From NCBI RefSeq assembly GCF_014205835.1, contig NZ_JACHCQ010000006.1:62001-126000 (forward strand): a stretch of DNA of 64,000 nucleotides, in the 5' to 3' direction. Under the pieces are notes generated by a model that worked only from the letters and a program-made list of their open reading frames with translations, was not told where the DNA came from and did no database searches. Below are positions 32,876-40,522 of the stretch, one piece after another (positions within the stretch are counted from its first letter, which is position 1; each line of letters starts with the position of its first letter). The position numbers and the translations under genes were made by a program. The DNA is from Pedobacter sp. AK013 (GTDB lineage: Bacteria > Bacteroidota > Bacteroidia > Sphingobacteriales > Sphingobacteriaceae).

Positions 32876-35254
32876 TTAATTGGCTCTATTCTCTTCATCA
32901 CTTTTTTTGTTTTCCCTAGCCTTGTAAGTCGAATTTCCGAAATTAAAAGTTAAACTAAAAACCAGTCTTTGCGAAGCGAAATAGTGGTAGAAATCGTTGT
33001 TGATAATACTTTTCTCTCTAAAAATAAGCCTTCTTTTAATGTTATCAAATGCATCGTAAAGCGTAAGTTTAGTATTGATCCTGTTTTTTAACCAGGCTTT
33101 TTGCACACCAAAATCAATTCCATACACTGGAGCCATAATATAAAGTCCATTACCACTTTTCGATTCATAGGTATAACTTACATCCAAAATCCAATTTTTT
33201 AAGGTAAAAACCTGACTGCCATTAATTATATAATTATATATGGGTATTTCGTAGGTAGCTCCAAAGTAAGGCGTTAGTTCTTTATTGTAATAGAAGGCAA
33301 TGTTGTTGTTCATTCGCCACCATTTGTTTATAGTAAGAGGAGAACTTATTTGCAGGTTTGCAAATTTTCGGTAGGGTAGGTTTCTACCCAGAAAAATCAA
33401 CTCATTAGTTACTGGATTGTATTCGGGATAACGCCCCATTGGATCTGTTTCCTTTCCCGCATTTAGCGAAATATTAAGGCTTTTTCTACTGTAAGATAAA
33501 GCGAAAAGACTAGTTGTAGAGGGTTGTAGGTAGGGATTGCCGATCCAATAATGCCGTGGACTGTAATAAAAACGAAAAGGATTTAACATGGCAAAGGTTG
33601 GCCTTGTTAATCGTCTGGTATAACTGAAATTGAGCTGTTCGCTTTCGTTAATATCATAAGTAATGTTCAAACTCGGGAGCCATTTTATATACTTTTTTTC
33701 TGTAATACTGCCAGTAGTAATCGAATTGGCTATGGTGTGCGTATGTTCTGCTCTTAAACTTAAACTGTAACTAAACTTACTCCATTGACCAATATAAGAA
33801 ATGTAGCCTGCGCCAATATACTCTTGGTAGCGGAACTGGTTACTCCGGTTAGGATCTAAGTTAAAAACATCATTGGCTAATGTATCATAACGGAGGTCGT
33901 TCTCCGTAGTTGTATATGCAAATTTTCCGCCGAATTCTAATTTTCCTTTACCTATTTTTTGGCTGTAGTCAGTTTGTGCGGCATGAATCATTATATTATT
34001 TCTGGAGCCTGTTTTCCAGTAATTTAACAATTGATTGTTAAGTACGTTACGGTTCCGGATATCTTCGGTTTGTCGATTGTCAATTTGGGCCAAAGAGGTA
34101 ATTACGTGAAGTTCGCTATTCTTAAATTGCGCATCATAATTGATCCCGGCTGAATAATTATGTTGCTTAGGAAAGGCATTATTATCGCTTTTAACGAATG
34201 CAATTGTGTGATCTAAGTTAATGGTTTGGGTAAGCAACTGATTGCCAGACACCGCATTTCTGTCCATTTGGTAAGTGCGTAAAAAAGCCTCTAGGTTATG
34301 CCCTTTTTTTACCTCATAAGTTACTTTTGCCTGCACATTAAAGTTCTGGTTGGAGGTAATGGTTTTGGTATCGGTAGTCATTGCGTTTGTATTGGCTAAA
34401 TACTGCAGGGAATAATACTGATAAAACGTGCTACCGCCTGTATGGCCTAGCCTTAAGTCGTACACAAACCGGTTTGTTTTAAGCACCAGGGATAAATTAT
34501 TATCCAATAAACTGTAATTGTTTCGTTGAAAACGAGCATTATAGGTGCCTCTTAAGCCTAAAGACTGGTTTCGCTTCAGTTTTACGTCGATAATTCCCTG
34601 ATATTCTCCATCATATTTTGATGAAGGCTGGTTAATCATTTCAATCGATTCAACCATATCTGGCGACAAGCTGCTGAGGTAGGAAATGATTTCATTATTG
34701 TTCATGTTTGCCGGCTTGCCATCAACAAATAAGGTTGGAGTTGCCCTGCTTGCCATTAAGATTGTTCCGTCCTCGTTAACCTGCAAGCCAGGTAGTTTCT
34801 TAAACACATCTAACAAATTAGAGGCGGACTTGAAAAATACATTGTTGGCAATACCGATTTTAATCTGACCATTTTTTGTGCTAAAATTTGGTACTCCCCC
34901 TGTTATGGTTACTTCTTGGAGTAGGTTAGTGTCTTCTTTTATTAAAATGTCGCCCACATCAATTGTTTTCAGGCTGTTCGCATTTATCAATAACTCTTTT
35001 TGTGTTTTTTGGTAACCGACTAAAGTAACCGATAAAATGTATTTTCCATTTGGCAGGTCTCTAAATTCGAAAAATCCGGTGGTATCGCTATTGGTATGTT
35101 TGATCATTGTTGGATGGTCTTTATCGGCCAAAGCCAAATTGGCTAAGGGTATAGCTTGTTTGCTTCTGTGATCAATCAGTTTGCCTTTAATCGTTTGTGC
35201 ATTTAGAAATAGAGGTATAAATAAGAATAGGCAGAATAACAATGTCGGTTTCAT
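32876..35254 (-). CDS. outer-membrane beta-barrel protein with carboxypeptidase-regulatory and plug domains
   Basis: Start ATG 35254 is preferred over 35287 because it opens directly with the signal peptide (M-K-P-T-L-L-F-C...N-A-Q). The 792-residue protein has a CarboxypepD_reg-like beta-sandwich (about 20-105), a plug-like region (P-G-L-Q-V-N-E-D-G, T-L-F-V-D-G-K) and a long barrel region of alternating strands ending in F-S-L-T-F-N-F-G-N. It is of the OMP_b-brl_3 type, related to TonB-dependent receptors; the ligand is unknown. An AraC-type sensor-regulator is encoded just upstream. Confidence 0.85.
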   Translation of the reverse strand: MKPTLLFCLFLFIPLFLNAQTIKGKLIDHRSKQAIPLANLALADKDHPTMIKHTNSDTTGFFEFRDLPNGKYILSVTLVGYQKTQKELLINANSLKTIDVGDILIKEDTNLLQEVTITGGVPNFSTKNGQIKIGIANNVFFKSASNLLDVFKKLPGLQVNEDGTILMASRATPTLFVDGKPANMNNNEIISYLSSLSPDMVESIEMINQPSSKYDGEYQGIIDVKLKRNQSLGLRGTYNARFQRNNYSLLDNNLSLVLKTNRFVYDLRLGHTGGSTFYQYYSLQYLANTNAMTTDTKTITSNQNFNVQAKVTYEVKKGHNLEAFLRTYQMDRNAVSGNQLLTQTINLDHTIAFVKSDNNAFPKQHNYSAGINYDAQFKNSELHVITSLAQIDNRQTEDIRNRNVLNNQLLNYWKTGSRNNIMIHAAQTDYSQKIGKGKLEFGGKFAYTTTENDLRYDTLANDVFNLDPNRSNQFRYQEYIGAGYISYIGQWSKFSYSLSLRAEHTHTIANSITTGSITEKKYIKWLPSLNITYDINESEQLNFSYTRRLTRPTFAMLNPFRFYYSPRHYWIGNPYLQPSTTSLFALSYSRKSLNISLNAGKETDPMGRYPEYNPVTNELIFLGRNLPYRKFANLQISSPLTINKWWRMNNNIAFYYNKELTPYFGATYEIPIYNYIINGSQVFTLKNWILDVSYTYESKSGNGLYIMAPVYGIDFGVQKAWLKNRINTKLTLYDAFDNIKRRLIFREKSIINNDFYHYFASQRLVFSLTFNFGNSTYKARENKKSDEENRAN

Positions 35255-35362
35255 CTTCGTGTATTTGGATTTTGCGGAATGCTCCAAAACTAGAAGAGAA
35301 GGGTAGATAAGGGGTTTTGAATCTCAGATTTAGGCGTTCGGAATTATAAAACGAGACCAAAT

Positions 35363-36439
35363 TTAGTTTGATGAAACAACTAATAGTTGTTCCTTATAAT
35401 GCATCGGGGTTGTTTGTTTGTGTTTTTTAAAAGCGGTGTAAAAAGTAGATTTGGAATTAAATCCCACTTCATATCCAATGGCTTCGAGCTTAATGCCTCT
35501 ATCGTTAACAATTAATTCGCAAGCTTCGTTTATTCTAAATTCGTTGATGTAAGCAGCAAAGCTTTTGCCTAAGTTGTCGTTGAGCAATTGCGAAAGCTGG
35601 TGACCCGAAATGTTAATTTTTTTGGCTAAATCATTTAACTTAAGATCAGAATTCTTATATAGCTCCTCTTCCAAAATAATCTTCTGTAGTCTGTCAGTTA
35701 GTGTCGCGGCCTGTTCTTCGGTTATCTTCTTGTTGGCATAACGAACCAAATTCTGGCTGCCCGAAAAAAGATTGTTGTTTTTTCTTCTGCTAATAAACAA
35801 GAAAGTGTTTAAGTAAAGAACGGCCGAGAAAAATAAAGCCCCACTTATGCAAGGACCATTAAAAAATGATAAGATAGGTAACTTAAATGCCACAGGAACT
35901 ATTATATTTCCAATAAGTGCAGATAGCAATAGTGTCTCTGTTGTAGAAATCTTGCCCCCTTTGCTGAAAATTTTGCCGAAAACATTTCTGAGCAACCAGG
36001 CAGATAATACAATATAAACGGTAAATTGTATTGAAATTATTCTTCCGATATAATTTTCCCATACATCAGATTTACTGTCATACGGCGCAATGATACTGGC
36101 AATTACAATTGCAAAAAACCAAAAGAGATATGTTCCCGTCATTGTAGTTTTATACTTTAAATCTTGCCCCAAAGCCGATTGAACAAAATAAAAAAGAGAT
36201 GGACCAACCAATGAACTTCCTAAAATGCCAATTTGAATATAAATGCCAGGTAAGGCCGGATAGAAATAAAAAAGAAGCGACTTGCTGATCTTTAAACAAA
36301 GAGACACAAGCAAAAGCCCAAGAAAAAAAGAAGATGTGGATTTTGGTTTTTTGAAGAATAACAAATACGCACTAATGATAAAACCATTAAATGCGCCCAG
36401 GGCACTAAAGAAAAATAATATTTGTTGCTCTAGGTTCAT
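35363..36439 (-). CDS. AraC-family regulator with N-terminal membrane domain
   Basis: A 358-residue protein. The first about 215 residues hold seven hydrophobic helices; the C-terminal about 100 are an AraC-type double helix-turn-helix with L-A-K-K-I-N-I-S-G-H-Q-L-S-Q-L-L-N as the first HTH, then the R-I-N-E-A-C-E-L-I linker and A-I-G-Y-E-V-G-F-N-S-K-S-T-F-Y-T-A-F-K-K as the second. The architecture suggests a membrane sensor that binds DNA directly. It lies 108 bases upstream of the outer-membrane gene on the same strand and may control it; that is inference. Confidence 0.85.
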   Translation of the reverse strand: MNLEQQILFFFSALGAFNGFIISAYLLFFKKPKSTSSFFLGLLLVSLCLKISKSLLFYFYPALPGIYIQIGILGSSLVGPSLFYFVQSALGQDLKYKTTMTGTYLFWFFAIVIASIIAPYDSKSDVWENYIGRIISIQFTVYIVLSAWLLRNVFGKIFSKGGKISTTETLLLSALIGNIIVPVAFKLPILSFFNGPCISGALFFSAVLYLNTFLFISRRKNNNLFSGSQNLVRYANKKITEEQAATLTDRLQKIILEEELYKNSDLKLNDLAKKINISGHQLSQLLNDNLGKSFAAYINEFRINEACELIVNDRGIKLEAIGYEVGFNSKSTFYTAFKKHKQTTPMHYKEQLLVVSSN

Positions 36440-36633
36440 TTAACAAAAATAATAATCTTACATTAAACAGGGTGTACTCTAGCTAATACTTTCATTTTAA
36501 ATATGATAATATTTTTTAGGATTGTTTAATAAATTATAAAAGTACCATGAGATAAAATAAATTACTATGCAGCCATAGTAATTTCGATCAGAAATGCTAC
36601 ATTTGATTTACTAACCTTTTATACATAAATGTT

Positions 36634-37773
36634 ATGCATTTTGAATTAAGTGAAGAGCAATTAATGATCCAGCAGGCTGCCCGCGATTTTGCGCAGCAAG
36701 AATTAAAACCTGGCGTAATCGAAAGAGACGAACATCAGAAATTTCCGGCAGAGCAGGTAAAAAAACTTGGAGAACTTGGTTTCTTGGGGATGATGGTGAG
36801 CGAAAAATATAACGGAAGCGGACTCGATGCTATTTCTTACGTTTTGGTAATGGAAGAGCTATCTAAAATCGATGCCTCTGCCTCTGTAGTGGTTTCAGTA
36901 AACAACTCTTTGGTTTGCTACGGATTGGAAAATTACGGCAGTGAAGCCCAAAAAGAAAAATATTTAAAACCATTGGCTGCAGGAGAAAAAATCGGTGCTT
37001 TTTGTTTGTCGGAGCCCGAAGCCGGATCTGATGCTACCTCGCAACGCACAACCGCAGAAGATAAAGGCGATTATTATTTGCTGAATGGTACAAAAAACTG
37101 GATTACCAATGGCGGTACTGCATCAACTTACCTGGTTATTGCACAAACTCACCCTGAATTAAAGCATAAAGGTATAAACGCTTTTATTGTAGAGAAGGGA
37201 GTGGAGGGTTTTACCATTGGACCAAAAGAAAATAAATTGGGTATCCGCGGCTCCGACACACATTCATTGATGTTTAATGATGTTAAAGTGCCGAAAGAAA
37301 ATAGAATTGGCGAAGATGGTTTTGGTTTCAAATTTGCCATGAAAACATTAGAAGGGGGAAGGATAGGTATTGCTGCCCAGGCCCTGGGTATTGCGCAAGG
37401 TGCTTTCGAGTTAGCTACACAGTATGCTAAAGAACGTAAGTCATTCGGGAAACCAATTTCCGAACATCAGGCCATTGCTTTTAAACTGGCCGATATGGCT
37501 ACGCAGATTGAAGCTGCCAGATTATTGGTTTATAAGGCAGCATGGTTAAAAGATCAGGGATTACCTTACACTCAGGCTGGTTCTATGGCCAAACTGTTTG
37601 CTTCTAAAGTGGCTATGGATGTAACTATTGAAGCTGTACAGGTGCATGGCGGTTATGGTTTTGTAAAAGAATACCATGTAGAGCGTTTAATGCGCGATGC
37701 TAAAATTACCCAGATTTACGAAGGAACTTCTGAGATCCAGAAAATGGTGATATCGAGAGAAGTAATTCGGTAG
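36634..37773 (+). CDS. acyl-CoA dehydrogenase, short/medium-chain type
   Basis: An FAD enzyme that introduces the trans-2 double bond in beta-oxidation. The signature F-C-L-S-E-P-E-A-G-S-D-A is near 127-138, W-I-T-N-G near 153-157, and the catalytic base is Glu363 in I-Y-E-G-T-S-E-I-Q, the position used by short- and medium-chain enzymes. The length of 379 residues is standard. A TACATTTG -7 box at 36598-36605 lies 28 bases before the ATG. Functionally it fits the isomerase/dienoyl reductase pair at 8.3-10 kb, though it is far away. Confidence 0.93.
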   Translation: MHFELSEEQLMIQQAARDFAQQELKPGVIERDEHQKFPAEQVKKLGELGFLGMMVSEKYNGSGLDAISYVLVMEELSKIDASASVVVSVNNSLVCYGLENYGSEAQKEKYLKPLAAGEKIGAFCLSEPEAGSDATSQRTTAEDKGDYYLLNGTKNWITNGGTASTYLVIAQTHPELKHKGINAFIVEKGVEGFTIGPKENKLGIRGSDTHSLMFNDVKVPKENRIGEDGFGFKFAMKTLEGGRIGIAAQALGIAQGAFELATQYAKERKSFGKPISEHQAIAFKLADMATQIEAARLLVYKAAWLKDQGLPYTQAGSMAKLFASKVAMDVTIEAVQVHGGYGFVKEYHVERLMRDAKITQIYEGTSEIQKMVISREVIR

Positions 37774-37787
37774 TTTCCGGTTATCAA

Positions 37788-37828
37788 TTTTCAGTTGGCA
37801 GTTCGAATTGAAAACCGCCAACTGAAAA
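37788..37828. repeat. 12-bp inverted repeat between convergent genes
   Basis: TTTTCAGTTGGC (37788-37799) and GCCAACTGAAAA (37817-37828) are exact inverses. There is no long T tract; it is an intergenic palindrome that may weakly terminate both genes. Confidence 0.55.
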
Positions 37829-37833
37829 CTGAA

Positions 37834-38178
37834 CTATTCCTTCTCCCCAACTACAGCGCTAAACACGGCTTTAATTAAGGCTACAACTATTGCCAGGAAT
37901 GCAGCAGCGATAAAACCTGAAGTGTTAAAAGAGGTCATCATGTTATCAACCAATAAAATCATTAAAACGGTAATGATAAATGATACCAGTCCAAGCGTTA
38001 AGAAATTGATCGGAAAAGTTAACAGCCTTAGGATGAATCCGATGGTTGCGTTTGCAAGTGCAATCAGCACTGAGGCTATAATGGCATTTCCAAAGCCATC
38101 AATATTTACCCCTGGTACTAGTTTTGCGCCTATAAAAAACGCCAGTCCTGTTAAAAGGATTTCGATAATAAATCTCAT
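37834..38178 (-). CDS. phage-holin-4-family (PF04020-type) membrane protein
   Basis: A 114-residue protein with four hydrophobic helices and the family's N-terminal pattern G-A-K-L-V-P-G-V-N-I-D-G-F. Despite the family name these are small chromosomal membrane proteins with no link to phage lysis; no phage gene is near. Convergent with the acyl-CoA dehydrogenase gene and divergent from the small lipoprotein gene. Confidence 0.82.
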   Translation of the reverse strand: MRFIIEILLTGLAFFIGAKLVPGVNIDGFGNAIIASVLIALANATIGFILRLLTFPINFLTLGLVSFIITVLMILLVDNMMTSFNTSGFIAAAFLAIVVALIKAVFSAVVGEKE

Positions 38179-38195
38179 AATTGTTATTTTTGTAA

Positions 38196-38627
38196 ATGTT
38201 TAAATGCTTTTTTAAATATCAGGTCGTAATCATTGTTGTCTTATTTGCGCTTTCATGTTCAAATACAAACAACAGACCAATAATTAAGTTTTCGAGAGAT
38301 AGTTCATCAATAATAATTAAAAATATTGATGAGGCAAGCCTCTTACAGGTTAAAAATGCCTATAAGGCTAATGCGGATACACTTAATTTGGTTTCTGTTT
38401 TGATAAAACCGGGCGATTTGGACAGTATACAGGATGAACTGGAAGTGCCTGGCAAGGTTAAGATACTAGGCGATTCGGTTGTATTTAATCCCGGTCAGCC
38501 TTTTCTTAAAGGCAAAGAATACCTGGTGGAGAGTTATATAGGGGTAAAATTTGCAACTGCTGGCGATTTGATTATGGGGAATGGCAAGCAGAACTTAAAA
38601 GCACAGCGACAAACACTTAAACGGTAA
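38196..38627 (+). CDS. small hypothetical lipoprotein
   Basis: A 143-residue protein with a hydrophobic N-terminus ending in L-F-A-L-S-C (Cys21), a plausible lipobox, then a beta-rich domain with no motif I recognise (K-I-L-G-D-S-V-V-F-N-P-G-Q-P-F is its most distinctive run). It lies between the divergent holin-like gene and the rimP promoter. Family unknown. Confidence 0.65.
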   Translation: MFKCFFKYQVVIIVVLFALSCSNTNNRPIIKFSRDSSSIIIKNIDEASLLQVKNAYKANADTLNLVSVLIKPGDLDSIQDELEVPGKVKILGDSVVFNPGQPFLKGKEYLVESYIGVKFATAGDLIMGNGKQNLKAQRQTLKR

Positions 38628-38654
38628 TAATCAGCATAATAATTAGTACAGGTG

Positions 38655-38685
38655 TTTGATTTTTTCTAAAAAATTACTACATTTG
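38655..38685 (+). promoter_or_regulatory. promoter of rimP-nusA-infB
   Basis: TTTG (38655-38658), a 19-base spacer and TACATTTG (38678-38685) give an exact Bacteroidota promoter. Transcription should start near 38690, leaving a leader of about 60 bases before rimP. Confidence 0.8.
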
Positions 38686-38706
38686 CATCGTAATCGAAGA
38701 AAAGAG

Positions 38707-38728
38707 AAGGGGACAGTGTCCCCTTTTT
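38707..38728 (+). terminator. terminator-like hairpin in the rimP-nusA-infB leader
   Basis: AAGGGGAC (38707-38714), a 3-base loop and GTCCCCTT (38718-38725) run into T5 (38724-38728). It lies between the promoter and the rimP ATG, so it can only act as a leader attenuator or as a structure on the nascent mRNA. Confidence 0.65.
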
Positions 38729-38748
38729 CTATGAAATCAGGTTAAAAT

Positions 38749-39213
38749 ATGCAGGTAGAAAAGAGAGTTGCAGCCCTCGTTGAGGAAAAAATAGCAGATC
38801 GGCCAGAGCTGTTTCTGGTAGAGGTGAAGATGTTACCAAACAATAAACTAATTATCCATGTTGATGGCGACGAAGGTATTAGCATACAGGATTGTGTAGC
38901 CATTAGTAGGCATGTTGGTTTTCATCTCGAAGAAGAAAATGTGATAGAGCAGGCCTATAATTTAGAAGTTTCTTCGCCTGGTGTTGGAGAGCCTTTGAAA
39001 TTAATCCGTCAATACAATAAAAATATTGGTCGTACGGTAAGCATTAAGCTGAAAGAAGGGTTGAAAAAGGAAGGGAAACTGCTGGCGGTTACAGAAAATA
39101 ATCTGCTGATTGAAGAATCGGTTAAAGAAAAAGGGAAAAAGGCGGTAGCAATTCAAACAGATGTTCCGTTTAATGATATATTAGAAACAAGTGTGTTAAT
39201 TTCATTTAAGTAA
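38749..39213 (+). CDS. rimP: ribosome maturation factor RimP
   Basis: Needed for 30S subunit assembly. The 154-residue protein has the RimP N-domain (L-F-L-V-E-V-K-M, H-V-D-G-D-E-G-I-S-I-Q-D-C), the conserved Y-N-L-E-V-S-S-P-G-V-G-E-P-L segment near 81-94, and the C-terminal Sm-like part. It is the first gene of the conserved rimP-nusA-infB operon; nusA follows after 2 bases. Confidence 0.94.
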   Translation: MQVEKRVAALVEEKIADRPELFLVEVKMLPNNKLIIHVDGDEGISIQDCVAISRHVGFHLEEENVIEQAYNLEVSSPGVGEPLKLIRQYNKNIGRTVSIKLKEGLKKEGKLLAVTENNLLIEESVKEKGKKAVAIQTDVPFNDILETSVLISFK

Positions 39214-39215
39214 AA

Positions 39216-40460
39216 ATGAGTACTACAACAATTAATTTGATCGACTCTTTTCAAGAGTTTAAAGATTTCAAAAATATAGATCGCCCAACGGTGATCAGTG
39301 TGCTGGAAGAAGTTTTTCGTAGCATGTTGCGTAAAAAATACGGAACAGACGAAAACTGTGACGTGATCGTGAATCCGGATAACGGAGATTTGGAGATCTG
39401 GAGAACGAGAAAAGTAATGGAGGATGGTTTTTCTGAGGATGATGATTTAGAGATCGAGCTTGCTGAAGTTTCTAAATTGGATAATACTTTAGAAGTTGGC
39501 GATGATTATGTTGAACAGATTACCTTAGAAAGTTTTGGCCGTAGGGCAATTTTAGCTGCCCGCCAGACTTTGGTATCTAAAGTATTGGAGTTAGAGAAAG
39601 ACGAAATCTTCAAAAAATATAAAGACAGGGTAGGCGAAATTGTAACAGGTGAGGTTTATCAGGTTTGGAAGAAAGAAACTTTGGTTTTAGATGATGAAGG
39701 TAACGAACTTTTAATGCCTAAAACAGAGCAGATTCCTGCTGATTATTTCAAAAAAGGAGATTCTGTGAGAGCGGTAATCTCTAAAGTAGAAATGATCAAT
39801 GCCAACCCGAAAATTATTATTTCGAGAACAGCACCAGAATTTTTGCAGCGCCTGTTCGAACAGGAAGTTCCGGAGATTTTCGACGGTTTAATTACCGTTA
39901 AGAAAATTGTTCGCGAACCAGGAGAACGTGCTAAAGTTGCCGTTGAATCGTACGATGACCGCATCGATCCGGTTGGAGCCTGCGTGGGTATGAAGGGATC
40001 ACGTATCCACGGTATCGTTCGCGAGTTGAAAAACGAAAATATTGATGTGATTAACTTCACTAATAATATTTCATTATACATTACCCGTGCTTTGAGCCCG
40101 GCAAAAATCACTTCCATTAAATTGGATGATGAAACCAAACATGCATCGGTTTACTTAAAACCAGATCAGGTTTCATTGGCAATTGGACGTGGCGGACACA
40201 ATATTAAACTGGCTGGTAAATTAACCGGTTACGAAATTGATGTATACCGTGAAGCAGGAGAAGAAAGCGATGAGGACGTTGATTTAGAAGAATTCTCAGA
40301 TGAGATTGATAGCTGGATCATCGATGAATTAAAGGCTATCGGTTGCGATACTGCTAAAAGTGTATTAGCACTTACAGTGGAAGATTTGGTAAAACGCACC
40401 GACCTTGAAGAGGAAACCATTAAAGAAGTGGTTCAAATTTTGAAGTCAGAATTTGAATAA
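39216..40460 (+). CDS. nusA: transcription termination/antitermination factor NusA
   Basis: Binds RNA polymerase and nascent RNA and modulates pausing, termination and antitermination. Domains in order: N-terminal polymerase-binding domain (1-130), S1 domain (about 135-200), then two KH domains (G-A-C-V-G-M-K-G-S-R-I and L-A-I-G-R-G-G-H-N-I-K-L-A) and a short acidic C-terminus with one helical repeat. At 414 residues it is shorter than E. coli NusA (495), lacking one C-terminal acidic repeat. If the leader hairpin attenuates, NusA itself is a candidate to act on it. Confidence 0.95.
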   Translation: MSTTTINLIDSFQEFKDFKNIDRPTVISVLEEVFRSMLRKKYGTDENCDVIVNPDNGDLEIWRTRKVMEDGFSEDDDLEIELAEVSKLDNTLEVGDDYVEQITLESFGRRAILAARQTLVSKVLELEKDEIFKKYKDRVGEIVTGEVYQVWKKETLVLDDEGNELLMPKTEQIPADYFKKGDSVRAVISKVEMINANPKIIISRTAPEFLQRLFEQEVPEIFDGLITVKKIVREPGERAKVAVESYDDRIDPVGACVGMKGSRIHGIVRELKNENIDVINFTNNISLYITRALSPAKITSIKLDDETKHASVYLKPDQVSLAIGRGGHNIKLAGKLTGYEIDVYREAGEESDEDVDLEEFSDEIDSWIIDELKAIGCDTAKSVLALTVEDLVKRTDLEEETIKEVVQILKSEFE

Positions 40461-40513
40461 GTGGTGTAATTGCCAAATAAACACTACTTTTGTATTAAAT
40501 AAAAAACAATAAC

Positions 40514-40518
40514 AGGAG
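40514..40518 (+). promoter_or_regulatory. Shine-Dalgarno-like site of infB
   Basis: AGGAG lies 4 bases before the infB ATG. Shine-Dalgarno sites are rare in this phylum, and other starts in the window show none, so its presence here is notable. Confidence 0.55.
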
Positions 40519-40522
40519 CTAA

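Noticed and set aside
37834..38178. Prophage holin
   Set aside because: The family name is historical. There is no endolysin or other phage gene nearby, and such proteins are common chromosomal membrane proteins.
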